Part shown: one piece after another, positions 11,661 through 23,110 of the stretch
Layout: the number at the start of each line of letters is the position of its first letter
Numbering within the stretch: the first letter of the stretch is position 1
From: Helianthus annuus
Lineage: Eukaryota > Streptophyta > Magnoliopsida > Asterales > Asteraceae
NCBI RefSeq assembly: GCF_002127325.2
Contig: NC_035444.2
Location: 32,442,904 to 32,506,903, forward strand
Length of the DNA: 64,000 nucleotides
Direction of reading: 5' to 3'
The notes under the pieces: model-generated
Databases searched by the model: none
What the model saw: only the letters and a program-made list of their open reading frames with translations
What the model was told of the DNA's origin: nothing
Made by a program: the position numbers and the translations under genes

Positions 11661-14129
11661 GGCATGTTTGGTTCATAACTAACACACACCTCAAAAACAC
11701 CTTCTCTGATCATTTCTAAAGCTCCCAAGACTTCTTCTAGCATTCTAATTCGTGTTCAAGCTTCTGTAAGTCTTTTAAATCCTTGTGGTTCAATTTTACT
11801 TAGTAATATGGCTAAAAACCAAACCGTCGTAACTACGGTTTGACTACAAAATAAATCCGTAATGGCTCAGTCTTATGACGAATCAAAGGTAGTTAAGTGT
11901 TGGTGTTTATGTGGGGAATAAACCTCTGAAAGGGTTCCCCATGATCATCACTCTAACTAGTTCAAATGTCGAGTCAAACGAATGCTTAAAAAGTCAACAG
12001 AAAGCTATTTTAGCGATTCTTACATAATTTGTAATGTAGATGATATGAAACCTATTTTGACACTTATAAAACATGATATTAAGTATATAAACTTGTCTAA
12101 ACTCGTTTGAATCGACCATTTGCTATATTGACCCGGTTCGGAGCCGAATGTCGCAAAAGTTTGACTTTTGCATTGACTTTAGTTCTGACCCGTTTCAGTG
12201 AGGTATAGATATGCCTTAGGACTCTCTTAGGACCAGGTTACATGATGGTATAAACCTCTGTGACCGGTTCATTGTTTGTCCGAGTCTTTTACGCATTTCC
12301 GTTAATCGCCAAAAAGTTGACCGTAACGCCCTTTTTAAAATAAAACGAGTATTTCGGACACGTGAACGGACCATAACCTTGCCTACTAAATTATAAGCAT
12401 GTTCGTAAAGTTTCACGTCAATCCGAGGTCTAGAATGGGAGTTATGCTAAAAAGCGCAATTAAAATAAACTTTTGTAATAAACGGCGCAATTAGCATAAC
12501 GCCTATCTAAATCAAGATTTCGTCACCAAAACTTTTACCCACTATTACCAAATAATATTTTGGGATTTTTAAAGATTTTTAATTATTTTTACCTTGCTCA
12601 TAACCTGTGGTTATGGCTACGGTTCGGTAAATACCGAATATGCCCTTTTCGGCCAAAACTTGAGTTCTACAAGGTCTTTTGACCCGATTCCAGTTGCTAC
12701 TGATTTTAAATAATAAATAAAGTATTTTAGACTTTATAAACTATTCGGGAAACTCAGATTTCCTGTAGAACTCGAAAAGCTCTTTAAAAAGTCTTTAAAA
12801 TGACCGAAAAACCCCTACGGGGCGTATAACAAACTTAAACTCGTTACGGGCATTACGGAAGGTATCCTACTGATACCACAACCTCTTTAAGGCATATTAA
12901 CTTAGGAAACAAGCGTAGGACTCTCACGGTTACCCGTTACGCCTATTGAGCGCACGGTTCGGCTTATGTAACTAGTTTACATAAATTAGCCGATACGGGT
13001 CAAACTATATTATTTTGACCCCAAAATCCAGAGTGTGAACCATGAACCCATATAAAACAAGTCTCTGAACTTGTTGGGTCAGAATCACGCTCCATTCTCG
13101 GTTTTCGCGCGATTAAACCATGTCTATCTTTTGAAACCAACCGGTCTAGGCTACGGCTAATATAAAGACCCGTTAGGATTCTAATAGGTTGTTTAAAACC
13201 TTCGTTCCAGAATAGGAGCCCCAGTAAAAGATATCTGTGATTTAATCCAATAAGGACTATACTTGCAAAGGTAAATACTTTTAACTTATTTTCCCTTATA
13301 CGGGCTTGGGATACGGTATATTAATACCGCTTGATTGAGCATCATATCTTCCATCGCTTAGGTGGTTAATTGAATAATATGATCGGCTCATTTAAACAGT
13401 CTTGTTACTTAAAAGCCTTTGGGGGGTTAATGACCATGTCCCGGATATCCTTGGCATCATTCGAAGTAATGGCCACGACCTCGACATCCCGGTGTAGGCG
13501 TACACCCGGTATATTATGTCGACATTATTATTAAAAGACGTAGCCGTTGGTTTACCCACCACGGTTTTACGCAATGTGGTGTGTCTATTGATCTTTAACC
13601 CGGACAGGATCCGGGCTACTGAACGCATAAAAGAAACATGTAATTCATTCACAAGATTTTAATAATTTTCCCAAGTTATAAAAGAGTTTGTGCCTTGTGC
13701 ATTCAAATCAATTTTAATAAACATTTTCAAATGTGTCAGTTGAACGTATTTACCAGTGTAAACTGACGTATTTTCCCAAAAAGATTAAGTGCAGGTACTA
13801 TACGTAAATCGGCTGGTAATAGCTCCCTAGCATCACGAATAGTCTCGCAAGCTTGATGCTGTATCTGACTGAACAATACCTTATTATTACTTTTGATCCC
13901 CTGTGGATACAATTCGACTTCTGTAATACAATTGATATTACTCTCAAAGGTTGAATTATAAAATTATCTTTATGCTTCCGCTGTGCATTCATATAATTGT
14001 GTGGTTTGACTATATTGTTGCCAACTACGTCACGGTAATCCCCCACCGGGCCCACCGGTGAAACACGTGGAAATCGGGGTGTGACAAGAAACGTGTATCA
14101 AATAAATAAAAACGAAAAGTAATTTTTTT

Positions 14130-14680
14130 TGTCTAAGGCGTCTCAAGACTCCTCCAATGCGTCTGTCAGTACTAAAGAGTCAAAGGTGTACTTTTCTAAT
14201 TACCGATGTATTACATGCGTCTGAACAGGTCTTCCGATTGACACGTGTTGCGTCTCAGCCGCATAAGTAGAAGCGTCTGTAGACGCATAAGAAAACGTGT
14301 TATGACGCATCCAAAAGCTGACAAGGGAAGCGTCTGTAGACGCATACGAAGCAGCTATGCAGAGGCATCCAAAAGCTGACAAAGGAAGCGTCTGTAGACG
14401 CATACGAAGCAGCTGTGCAGAGGGGCATCCAAAAGCTGACAAGGGAAGCGTCTTGTAGACGCCTTGGAAGCGTCTCTGAAGGACGCATAAAAACTTGTAC
14501 CCAGCCAGACGCATCACACTAAGCCAGACGCAAGCTAAAGTGGATGCGTCTCGTAGACGCCTTGGAAGCAGCCGAACTTTTCAAACCCAATCATTGAGAC
14601 ACGTGTCGCTTGATTATTCCCTGACGCATCTTTAAGACCTGCAGACGCATAACATCCCTCGAAATATGCGATGCCCTGCG
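14130..14680. repeat. repeat region built on GCGTCT/AGACGC half-sites
   Basis: The hairpin sequence GCGTCTGTAGACGC recurs in units of 58-60 bp (unit starts near 14,308, 14,366 and 14,426), each unit also carrying CATCCAAAAGCTGACAAG. Single ATGCGTCT or AGACGCAT half-sites continue on both sides to about 14,655. No coding sequence is credible. It may be part of an unrecognised LTR or MITE. Confidence 0.8.
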
Positions 14681-14754
14681 CCAAGGACACATCAAATGGC
14701 CATTTTCGTAAGTTAACGATTTTCTTGGCTAATTTGGTAATTTTCTCAAAAAAT

Positions 14755-15010
14755 AACTAGGTTAAAACTTCGTCTATTACACGGGTTGAATAAAAATGAA
14801 TTTTTATACTAAACATTAAAATAATTATATTTAAAAACCTTGTTTATTATTCGGGTTGAATAAATGTAATTTTATACATTCAATAATAAAAAAAAAAGTT
14901 GTATCTTTAAAACCTAGTGTATTGTACGGATTGAATAAATGTAATTTTATATACCAAATAAAAAAAATAGTTATATTTTTAAAAACATTGTGTATTACAC
15001 CGAATGGACG
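14755..15010. repeat. about 85-bp tandem repeat, four degenerate copies
   Basis: Each unit has a form of TTACACGGGTTGAATAAAT followed by AATTTTATATAC and an A/T tail. It is clearly the same family as the array at 22,490-23,110. The remaining DNA to 15,300 is AT-rich with nothing recognisable. Confidence 0.75.
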
Positions 15011-15300
15011 AAACGTGTAATCTACCCTTATTTGGCTATTATCTTCTAAATTTGCAGTGTATTCTATTTTTTTTTATCGTTACTCAGTTATTTTCTTAAT
15101 TATTCTATTTTAAGTTCATATTTGAATACTTTGGTTAATTTCAGATATGTTGACAGTACACAAGGTTATTCGTTTTCTTATTATCATTTTAATCCAAATT
15201 TTTATATAATTAACCATACATGTAAAAATGTTTATAATTTCCCTCTGTATATGTATTTTAAATTTACAAACAAATATTGTTCCTACAACTATACTTTTGT

Positions 15301-16641
15301 TCAAAAAGACCTTTTGAGGTTCTTGAAATCCATAGATTCAATACACTCAACTCTCCCTCTAAGCAAATTCCAACCCTTTAACAAATCACCAGCCTTCTCC
15401 TTAGTATGCAAAGAAGAACCAACTTGCAACAGCAACACAAGCTTTTGAAAAGCTCCTACTTGAAGTGCTTCCATGGCTAGACCTTCCTCATCTCCAATAC
15501 TCTTCTCATATTTACTCAGTTTCCAAAGAATCGAAACCGAAAACTCTGTCGAGATATCAGAAACACGCAGCAGTTTCTTCACTAGCACCGGGACAGTTAA
15601 CGCATTGGCGTAAGCTTTCTCGAGTCCTTCATCGATGCTGCAAAGACCTTCGAGTACGCCTAATGCCTTTTCGCATACGCCTCTTGTGCAATCTACAAGC
15701 ATTTCTATAAGTTTTTCGGTCAACCCCATTGCAAGAAATCTTGCTATTAGGGTTTCCTTTTGGTTGAAAGAAGTTGATGGGGTGACTAAATGGTAAATGG
15801 CTAACAATGAAGCATTTGTTGTAGTAGGATCAATTGGCTCCTTGATGAGTTTTGTTAATACTTCAATACTTCCTTCAATCTCCGCGAATTCTTGTAGCTT
15901 CGTTTGATCGGATGATAGGAGTTCTTTAAGTACCAAAACCGCATTCCTTCGGCCGGATAATGATCCAACCTTTAAAATCTTTACAATGGTACATAAAGAT
16001 TGGTTTGACCCGAGACCAGACTTGGTCTCTTGGTCAAATGGAAGAATCAGGGTTAACCCTGACAAAATTTCTTCCAAAACCCCGGTGTTTTCTTGACTGT
16101 CAATACAAGAAAACGCCTGGAAAGTCTCGGATAACACCCGAGCCGATCCATTTAACACAATGTACTTCTTATCTCTCTCACTTTCTTTAGCCATATCTTT
16201 AATCTTCCCCACCAACTCCCTAACACCTTCCGTATTTCCCTTACCCCGCATCGACACGATCTTCAATAGAATCTCCGACACTTGAGATGAGCCAGTGGGG
16301 GCTCTAGGAGTCGGGATGCGGTCAAACCCATACGCTTTGTTCTCAACGCACCATTCTTGAATCATCCTTCTGATCGTGTGGTTTGGCACCGGGTCAAGGC
16401 TCGTCAACGCCACACCGGTCACCGGGCAAGTATGCTTCCCATCTTCGAATATCCATTTCTCCACACTCTCCCTATCGTAGGTTACTCCGGTTGATAATAT
16501 CACTGGATCTTTCATCAGTTCCAGCGATATCGGGCACCGAAAAAGCTCCGGTATGGTCACCGGATCAACCTCTACATCCACCAGTTTCTTCATCTTGTTA
16601 GCATTTTGTTTTGCTCTTCGGTTCTTGAACGCAGAAAGCAT
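15301..16641 (-). CDS. PUB21: U-box E3 ubiquitin ligase with ARM repeats, PUB20/21-like
   Basis: A single-exon gene of 446 residues from ATG at 16,641 to a stop at 15,301. Residues 30-105 form a U-box: FRCPISLELMKDPV, a TYDRESVEKW helix and CPVTG, followed by PNHTIRRMIQEWC. In this family the U-box recruits an E2 enzyme. Residues about 180-430 are leucine-rich helices of armadillo type, the likely substrate-binding part. An intronless U-box-ARM protein of this length is typical of plant class PUB20-29, whose members include immune-signalling regulators; the C-terminal region (VCEKALGVLEGLC, GAFQKLVLLLQVG) most resembles PUB20/21. The frame is intact. The role in immunity is inferred from the class, and the exact orthologue is less certain than the family. 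Confidence 0.95.
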   Translation of the reverse strand: MLSAFKNRRAKQNANKMKKLVDVEVDPVTIPELFRCPISLELMKDPVILSTGVTYDRESVEKWIFEDGKHTCPVTGVALTSLDPVPNHTIRRMIQEWCVENKAYGFDRIPTPRAPTGSSQVSEILLKIVSMRGKGNTEGVRELVGKIKDMAKESERDKKYIVLNGSARVLSETFQAFSCIDSQENTGVLEEILSGLTLILPFDQETKSGLGSNQSLCTIVKILKVGSLSGRRNAVLVLKELLSSDQTKLQEFAEIEGSIEVLTKLIKEPIDPTTTNASLLAIYHLVTPSTSFNQKETLIARFLAMGLTEKLIEMLVDCTRGVCEKALGVLEGLCSIDEGLEKAYANALTVPVLVKKLLRVSDISTEFSVSILWKLSKYEKSIGDEEGLAMEALQVGAFQKLVLLLQVGSSLHTKEKAGDLLKGWNLLRGRVECIESMDFKNLKRSF

Positions 16642-16763
16642 TGTAGGGTTTTCTTAATTATCTACCAAGAATTAGACCAATGAATAAAAGCAATGATTTT
16701 TTTTTTTTTTTTGTGATACTGTGTTACAAATGAAAGAATGAAGATGACAGGTTGGTTTGGTCG

Positions 16764-16773
16764 TATATTTATA
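16764..16773 (-). promoter_or_regulatory. TATA box of the U-box gene
   Basis: TATAAATATA on the minus strand lies about 125 bp upstream of the ATG, leaving a leader of about 90-100 nt that contains a long poly-purine run (complement of the T tract at 16,700). W-box cores (TTGACC/T) occur near 16,904 and, on the minus strand, near 16,988. WRKY regulation would fit this class but is not shown. Confidence 0.6.
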
Positions 16774-17522
16774 CTAGCAGACATGCGAACGCGGACTTCA
16801 ATAGGTTTGAAAAGTTATATTTTTAAACATAGAATTTGGTTTGAAGAAGAAACAAAACTAAAATAATGTTGAAGAGAGGTTTGGGAAAGCGGAAAATTGA
16901 ATGTTGACCATTTGGAAAGCTTCAAATTATAGGTTTGAAGTTTGAACTAGTAAATTAGAATTTAGAAATAATGAGAAGGGTCAGTCAGTCAACTGACGAG
17001 AGGGTCTTTGAAGGGGTCGGTGTGTTCATTATTGTTCAAATATAGGGATGAGAATTTTGGAACGAATACTAGTATCGTATCATAGCGATATTGACTACAC
17101 ATATAAGACATGTGTTCGGTTTTGAATTTAGCTTAAACTGCGTATTGGTTTGGTATCATGCGGTATAGTATTGGTAACGACCAAATATATACAGTATTGA
17201 GTTTGGTTTTATCTAAATTTCAATATTGATGCTATGTAGTAGAGTGAGTTCCAGTTCGGTCCGGTACCAAGACTGGTCTCATCTTTATTTCAAAACGCAG
17301 GGTCTCCTGGCTTGCTCAAATTGCGTTTGTAAAACACTTGTTTCAAATATGTCCGTTTGTAAACGAGCCTATTGGTTGAAATATGTTTGTTTCTATATAG
17401 TAGTGAATTTTAATGTTCTCTAAACTCAAATTTACACTGATCTACGCTCGTTGGCTAGCTCGTTTATTTAATCATTTTACACGTATTGAGCTATTTTATT
17501 AATTTGGCATTTATGTAGAAAA
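16774..17522. other. intergenic DNA upstream of the U-box gene
   Basis: No ORF resembling a known protein was seen. A GGGATGAG motif followed by AT-rich sequence near 17,044 resembles the edges of the fold-back repeat at 49,940-50,745. The rest is unassigned. Confidence 0.5.
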
Positions 17523-18509
17523 CTAGTAACATTACCCGCGCTACGCTGCGAGGTTTCGGTCGATATCTATTTTGGTTTGGTATACCAACCGAAAGAAATA
17601 TGTTGAAAAGAATATCGACACATGTTTTACATCGACCGAAAACCATAAAAATCAATTCAAATTGGTCAGCAGGACAAATTGATTTTCAATTAATTGTAAA
17701 TGGAAAGGTAAATGTTATCTTAAATATAGCTTTAATGAAAAGGAACCTAAAACTAAAATACTAAACATAAAGAAAACTAAAAAATAATAATAATAAAGTC
17801 CAAAAAAATCAAGAAAGAAACAAAAAAGCCAATAGGATAAAAACACTATCCACATAACTTGCTAATTGTAATTTGTGTTAAAACGTAGAACAACTTAAAA
17901 CATACTGAAAAATAAGCTTGAAAACGAATTATATTTTACACCTATTTCCGAATAAAATTTACGTCGAATCGTAAACCAACTTAAATTTATACCGACGCAT
18001 GCATACAAATAAGCATGTAAGAAAATAGTTAATGTGTGTTGTGGCGGTGTCGAAACATAAAGTGACTCAAATATATAGCGTTTAATGAAAACGTATTATA
18101 TTTTATCCAACGCATTTCCGAACAAAATTTATATCAAAACGTAGACCATTTGAACACGTACATAGAAAATAAGCATGAAAACGTATTATATTTTACCCGA
18201 CTCATTTATAGAAGAAAAAAATTACATCAAAACGTATACCAACGGAAAATGTACATAATAATAAGCATAAGGAATATATTATATTTGACCCAACTTATTA
18301 CCGGAAAAATTTATACAAACAAGTACATAAAAATAAACACGTAAAACTTGATTACAAAATTTTTAGAAAATTAAGAGGTTGAAATTATTAACACTCAAAG
18401 TTAAAGAGGTAAAAGTTTAAAGTAAAATATTAAAAACAAAAGAAAAAAAGTTAAAAAGCAAAAAAAAGAAAAAAAAAAACTACTGTACATCTCCTTTGAA
18501 ATTGTAGGA
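17523..18509 (-). mobile_element. non-autonomous Helitron A
   Basis: On the minus strand the 3' end has a GC hairpin (CGCAGCGTAGCGCG), then GGTAATGTTA and CTAG followed by T, the expected Helitron end (hairpin, then CTRR, with insertion between A and T). The 5' end is TCCTACAATTTC at 18,509, preceded by A. The interior is AT-rich with short CGGTCG-type palindromes and no helicase coding. The 5' end is similar to that of Helitron B, supporting the boundary. Confidence 0.7.
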
Positions 18510-18511
18510 TA

Positions 18512-19239
18512 CTAGCGAGATTACCCGCGCTTCGCAGCGGGTTTTGGTCGGTATCGGGTCGGTTCAATATGGTACCGGCACTCAGAATAGCAATCGAAAG
18601 AGACAAGCACAAGAGGACATACACATCGATTGAGAACCAAAAAAAAATGAATATCGTTACCGATAGCGATGGTGTTCGGCTGATACCGATTCGATTCATC
18701 ACGGTAAAGTTACTATACCAAACTCGCCATAGCTTACGGTAACAAAAAAATCTCTATTGCAAATACAACTCCATCTTTAACAAACTTTATACCGTCGTAT
18801 CGAGAAAGCCATAAAAATGAATACGTTACTCGTAGCGATACCGATGTTGTTCAAACAATATTCGTCAATTTTTTTACGGTAAAGTTTGACTATATTTGAC
18901 TCGTTCGAATAAAGTTATAAATGAAAAACAAAATATACTCAAAAGTATTATAAAGATAAAATAACAAATAAAACTAAGTTTAATAATTTTTAAAATAATA
19001 TAATTAAAAACACTAATAGTTAAAAAATAAACTAAAAAATATTAGTAAAATTAAAGAAATAATATTAAAATATTAATCTACTTAAAAAATGTAAGATATA
19101 GTAATTGTTTATTTTTTAAATAATATCATTGAAAAAACTAATAATTAAAAAAATTAAACTAATAAAGAAAATATTAGTAAAAGTAAGAAAATAATATTAA
19201 AATATTATTCTACTGTACATGTCCTTGTGAAATGTAAGA
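18512..19239 (-). mobile_element. non-autonomous Helitron B
   Basis: The minus-strand 3' end has the hairpin CCCGCTGCGAAGCGCGGG, then TAATCTCG and CTAG, followed by T (18,511). The 5' end is TCTTACATTTCACAAGGACA at 19,239, preceded by A, and resembles the 5' end of A. Only the dinucleotide TA separates B from A. The interior is AT-rich and non-coding. Confidence 0.72.
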
Positions 19240-19241
19240 TA

Positions 19242-20165
19242 CTAGTTAATGCCCTGCTCGCGTTGCGGGGCGATTGCCGAATAATTCTCAATCAATTAAA
19301 AAAACACTATCATAGTTTTGTTAGAAAAAAAACTAAAACAATGACAAGACCGTAGTTCTGAGCTTAGGGCAAAACTGTAGTTTGTCAAGATTAATGAGCG
19401 AGTGTTAGGCGGCTCCTTGACATGGAAAAAAATTAAATCCAGTCAACTAATAAAAAAACACTTTTATAGTTTTGCTAAAAAACTAAAACGATAGCAATAC
19501 TGTAATTTGAACTGAGGGCAAAGTTGAATTTGTTGACTTTGGTAAAATCGTAATTTGCCAAAAGTTAAAGTGATGGCAATACTATAAATTTGTATCAGAG
19601 ACAAAATCGTAATATAACTTTGCACTAAGGACAAAATCATAATTTTAAGCTGGGGACAAAACTATATTTTTAATTTGAACTGGGGCAAAATCAAAATTTT
19701 GAACTGAGGGCAAAATCGTAATTTTGAGTTTGGGGGGGGGGGGGGGGCAAAAGCATACTTTTATTTTGAACCGGACAAAAACATAATTTTAAACTGAAGT
19801 CGAAATCATAATTTTTGAAACGGGGCGAAAATGCAAAATCCTCATTTTTAGTTTGGGGCAAAAGAAAAAATTTATTTTGAACTGGGGCAAAAAATGTAAT
19901 TGTAATCTGGGTATAAAATCATAATTTGGAACCGATGACAAAATCGTAATTTTGAGCGAGGGACAAAAACATAATTTTATTTTGAAGTGGGGGCACAAAC
20001 GTAATTTTATTTTAAATTAAGGACGAAACCGTAATTTTAAAACGAATATAAAATAATAAAATGGTTGGTCGAATAGGGAAGTGTCACGCATCTGCGTGGC
20101 ACTATTCCCCTAACTTGCTAGCTGCGTAACACTATTCCCCTAACTTGCTTTTTGTATATGTAGGA
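19242..20165 (-). mobile_element. Helitron C with internal minisatellite
   Basis: The minus-strand 3' end has a GC hairpin (CCCCGCAACGCGAGCAGGG), then CATTAA and CTAG at 19,242, two bases from Helitron B. The interior (about 19,310-20,040) is a degenerate minisatellite of 35-40 bp units of the form GGGCAAAATCGTAATTTTGAACT, including a 17-base G run near 19,732. The 5' end is uncertain: TCCTACATATAC at 20,165 is a candidate but is not preceded by A. Confidence 0.5.
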
Positions 20166-20724
20166 AATAGGAATAGGAATATAATGTTAATATATATTAA
20201 GATGTGAAAAAATAACTAAAAAATGGGTTGGCGCATGCTTTTATGAGGCAAAGCTTGATCTCAAATGTTTTACTATTAACATAAACGATTGAAGTCAAGT
20301 TATTTAACTTTAGGCCTGAGTTGAAGATGGCCCCGCTCGGCCTTTAGATCCCAATTAGCTTCGGATCACAGTTAAAGTTTATTTTTTAATATAAATTGTA
20401 AAAAATTTTGATGTATTGTATTTAAAATAGTTGATGCACATCTATTGTATTAATTAAACAATAATACATAACCAGAAAAAACGTAAAAATATTAAAGTAA
20501 AGCGTAAAAAAAAGATTGTAGAAAATACGTTGAATAAATTTTTGATGAATTTCTAAAAGATAAAAGTAAATACTCGAGTCATTACATCAATTCATTTTTA
20601 TTAGTAAACTATGTTAGGAACATGTGTATTTATTTTAAATAACATATCATAGATAGAGATACCGGAAATCAAAATCATCCAATATTTAATAGGACAGGGG
20701 GAATCAATTTTTAGGTCGCCTACA
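20166..20724. other. AT-rich intergenic DNA
   Basis: No gene, RNA or clear repeat was recognised. Confidence 0.5.
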
Positions 20725-20935
20725 AAGTTAAGGCTGGCTGGGGCAATCGCGGGAAAGTGACTTACGGGTTCGAACCCGAGCCAGAACATCGTTGATTCGT
20801 TGCCACCCTTGCAGGTTGGGCGGGCGTATTCGGTTAGCCACCACCACAACCCGTGTAAGATTTACAATTTCAATGTTTTGACCGTTTAATAATATTTTGA
20901 CCGTTGCTTTGTTTATAAAAAAAAAAAAAATCAAA
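20725..20935 (+). mobile_element. tRNA-derived SINE
   Basis: An A-box-like TGGCTGGGGC (about 20,733) and a perfect B box GGTTCGAACCC (20,767-20,777) are spaced about 33 bp apart, as in an internal RNA polymerase III promoter. An A-rich tail lies near 20,918-20,932. The body does not fold as a functional tRNA. Ends are approximate and no target duplication was confirmed. Confidence 0.55.
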
Positions 20936-21058
20936 TTCACGAAAACAAATAACTTTCTCTATATAACCAACTCATTTCATTATTTTAATCTACTACATTG
21001 ACATAAACTCTCACAATTTTTTGTTTCTAATCTACAAAAAAAAAAAACTACTCTTAAA

Positions 21059-21415
21059 ATGTTACGGAATTCGTGGACCGAATAGGAAGACATTGTGTTG
21101 GCTATGTCTTGGGTCGCAACCCATCATGAATGGGCGTCCACTAGTAGAAGGGTTTCGTTTTGGAACTGTATTTTCCAACGATTTTGGCTCCATTTTGGTG
21201 AGACAAACCGAAACGTAGATAAACTAAAGTCATGTTTTGCGTTTATCTGTTTCAAATGTTCAAGATTTCATGGGATGTTCACCAATGTGGAAAATCCCGT
21301 CAATGAGCTCTCGGAATCGAAAGTCATTCAAGTGGTCCTTGTTGACTACAAACACACCTACAACGAGGACTTTGACCACGTTTCGACGTGGCAAATTATT
21401 AGAATGTATGTTTAA
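21059..21415 (+). pseudogene. MYB/SANT-like ORF fragment of a PIF/Harbinger element
   Basis: From an ATG at 21,059 the frame starts with a W-T-E motif, has an in-frame TAG at 21,083, and continues to 21,415. The segments ETNRNVDKLKS and ESKVIQVVLVDYKHTYNEDF follow the layout of plant MYB/SANT-like proteins annotated near the no-apical-meristem-associated C-terminal domain, which are often the DNA-binding ORF of Harbinger transposons. Several usually conserved Trp and Lys/Arg positions remain. GGGGGTATGGGTAC at about 21,669 resembles the terminal repeat of the Harbinger element at 51,002. There is no transposase nearby. I consider it a dead fragment. Confidence 0.6.
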
Positions 21416-21828
21416 TTTTTATGTGATGTTTAAGTTTTATGTTTTATTTTTATGTAATGTTTAAGTTTTATGTTTTATTTCTATGTAATATTTAAGTTCT
21501 TTGTTTAATTATTTAATGTTATTTTTATTTCAATGAAGTTTAATTTTTTACCTTAGATTTGACTTTTTTTAAATAAAAAAAAATAGTTTATGGTATAGGT
21601 ACGAGCCGTCAATGTTTTATAGCAATTGGGTACTTTGAAAGAAAATTAACTTGACGAGATTTGGTTTGTTGGGGGTATGGGTACTACCCTATAGTGTCTC
21701 TTTCTCCCTAACATGTATCCGACATTATTTTTATTATTAGATATAGAAAATAGAAGATTCTAATTTTGACTGCATTCTTGAGAATTTGTAATTGACAGTC
21801 TAGGACTGAAATTAATAGATCAAATCAT

Positions 21829-22186
21829 AGTTGTCAAAAGCGCAGGGAACACTCAAGGCCCGAAGGGCGAGCCTTGGGCCTCAATGCAAGGCACTTAAAA
21901 AGCGAGAGTTTTTTTAGTCGAGTCGTTTAGTACAAAAATACAAGTTTTTGGGATTTTAGACATGTTTTAGGCTTCTTTAAGACTAGTTTTAAGTTGTTTT
22001 CAGGATTGTTTAGGGTCTTATAATTGTTTCAAACTTGTTCAAACAGTTTTTGACCAAAATTTGGTTAGAAATTGGTCTGAAAATGCGCATTATGGCCTGA
22101 AAATGGGCTTTTGAAGCGAAGCGAGAAGACTAGGTTCGACTTGTAAAGTGGGCTTAGGCGCGCGCCTGGGTGAGCCTTGACAACAG
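21829..22186. mobile_element. MITE with TTGTCAA termini
   Basis: The left end reads AGTTGTCAAAAGCGC and the right end, reversed, TGTTGTCAAGGCTC; GC-rich palindromic stretches (GGCCCGAAGGGCGAGCC; GGCGCGCGCC) lie near the ends. There is no coding capacity. The superfamily is uncertain because no clear target duplication was seen. Confidence 0.5.
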
Positions 22187-22489
22187 ATGATCAACTAAAC
22201 GAGTAATTAATAAATTCCATGGTATAAATATTCTTAAATCAAAACAAAACAAATAAAAATCTCTTCAAACGGTGGAATGTAGCTATGAGTCTGAGAAAGA
22301 TAATCGAGGCACGATATGGGATTATGGGTAATATGAGTCTGAGAAACCGTCGAAACAAACTATGCCCATTTATCAGAATGTCTGTCATTTGGTTATTTTC
22401 CTTCTTATAGGACATGTAATTTACATATATTATAAACTTTTTTTAGAACGGTAAATTTCATTTTAGCGCTCCCCTCTATATATATATAC

Positions 22490-23110
22490 TATATTAGAAC
22501 CCGTGTATTACACGGGTTGAATAAATGTGAATTTATATACTAAATAATAAAATAATGTATCTTTAAAAACTTTGTTTATTACATGGATTGAATACATATA
22601 ATTTTATATACTAAAAAATAAAAAGTTATAACTTTAAAACCCCTTTTTATTGTTGTACAGGTTAAATAAATATAATTTTATACATCAAATAATGAAAAAA
22701 ATAATAAATAATAGATTATTTATATATTTAAAAAACCCTGTGTAATGTACGGGTTGTATAAATATAATTTTATATATCAAATAATAAAAAAGTTATATTT
22801 TTAAAAACTCATCTATTACACAAGTTGTATAAATGTAATTTTGTATAATAATTTATAAAAAAATATATCTTTAAAAAACCCCGTGTATTACACGTGTTGA
22901 ATTTATATATCAAATAATAAAAAATTATATTTTTAAATACCTCATGTATTACACGGGTTGGATAAATGTAATTTTGTATAGTAAATGATAAAAAAAAAGT
23001 TGTATCTTAAAAAACCATGTGTCTTACACGGGTTGAATAAATGTAATTTTATATAGTAAATAATAAAAACTTATATCTTTAAAAAACCTCGTGTAATACA
23101 CGAGTTGAGT
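22490..23110. repeat. tandem array with CCCGTGTATTACACGGG palindrome, about 85-bp unit
   Basis: About eight units, each headed by a full or decayed copy of the palindrome (22,500; then about every 60-90 bp to 23,092) followed by TTGAATAAATGTAATTTTATA and an A/T tail. The first palindrome is preceded by TATATTAGAA. Degenerate copies lie at 14,755-15,010. Two loci suggest dispersal as a mobile element. Confidence 0.8.

Larger units (their letters stand above)
10747..14086 (+). mobile_element. 3' LTR of Gypsy element 1 (3,340 bp)
   Basis: It begins TGTAACACC and ends GGTGTGACA, which are imperfect inverted ends. From 12,209 onward it matches window positions 1-551 and about 2,490-3,808. At the site where the 5' LTR carries its extra block, this copy has a short unique stretch (CTGTAGAACTCG, about 12,763). 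The first five bases after the LTR are AGAAA; the matching left duplication lies outside the window, so the target site cannot be checked. Confidence 0.92.

Noticed and set aside
14300..14460. CRISPR array
   Set aside because: Repeats are palindromic, few and separated by other repeats, and the DNA is a plant nuclear genome with many eukaryotic transposons.
14200..14517. Minus-strand 105-codon frame
   Set aside because: It is a translation of the GCGTCT tandem repeat with repeating peptide and no domain.
20760..20780. Functional tRNA gene at a perfect B box
   Set aside because: The surrounding sequence has no cloverleaf; with an A-rich tail it is better read as a SINE. The same applies near 61,751.
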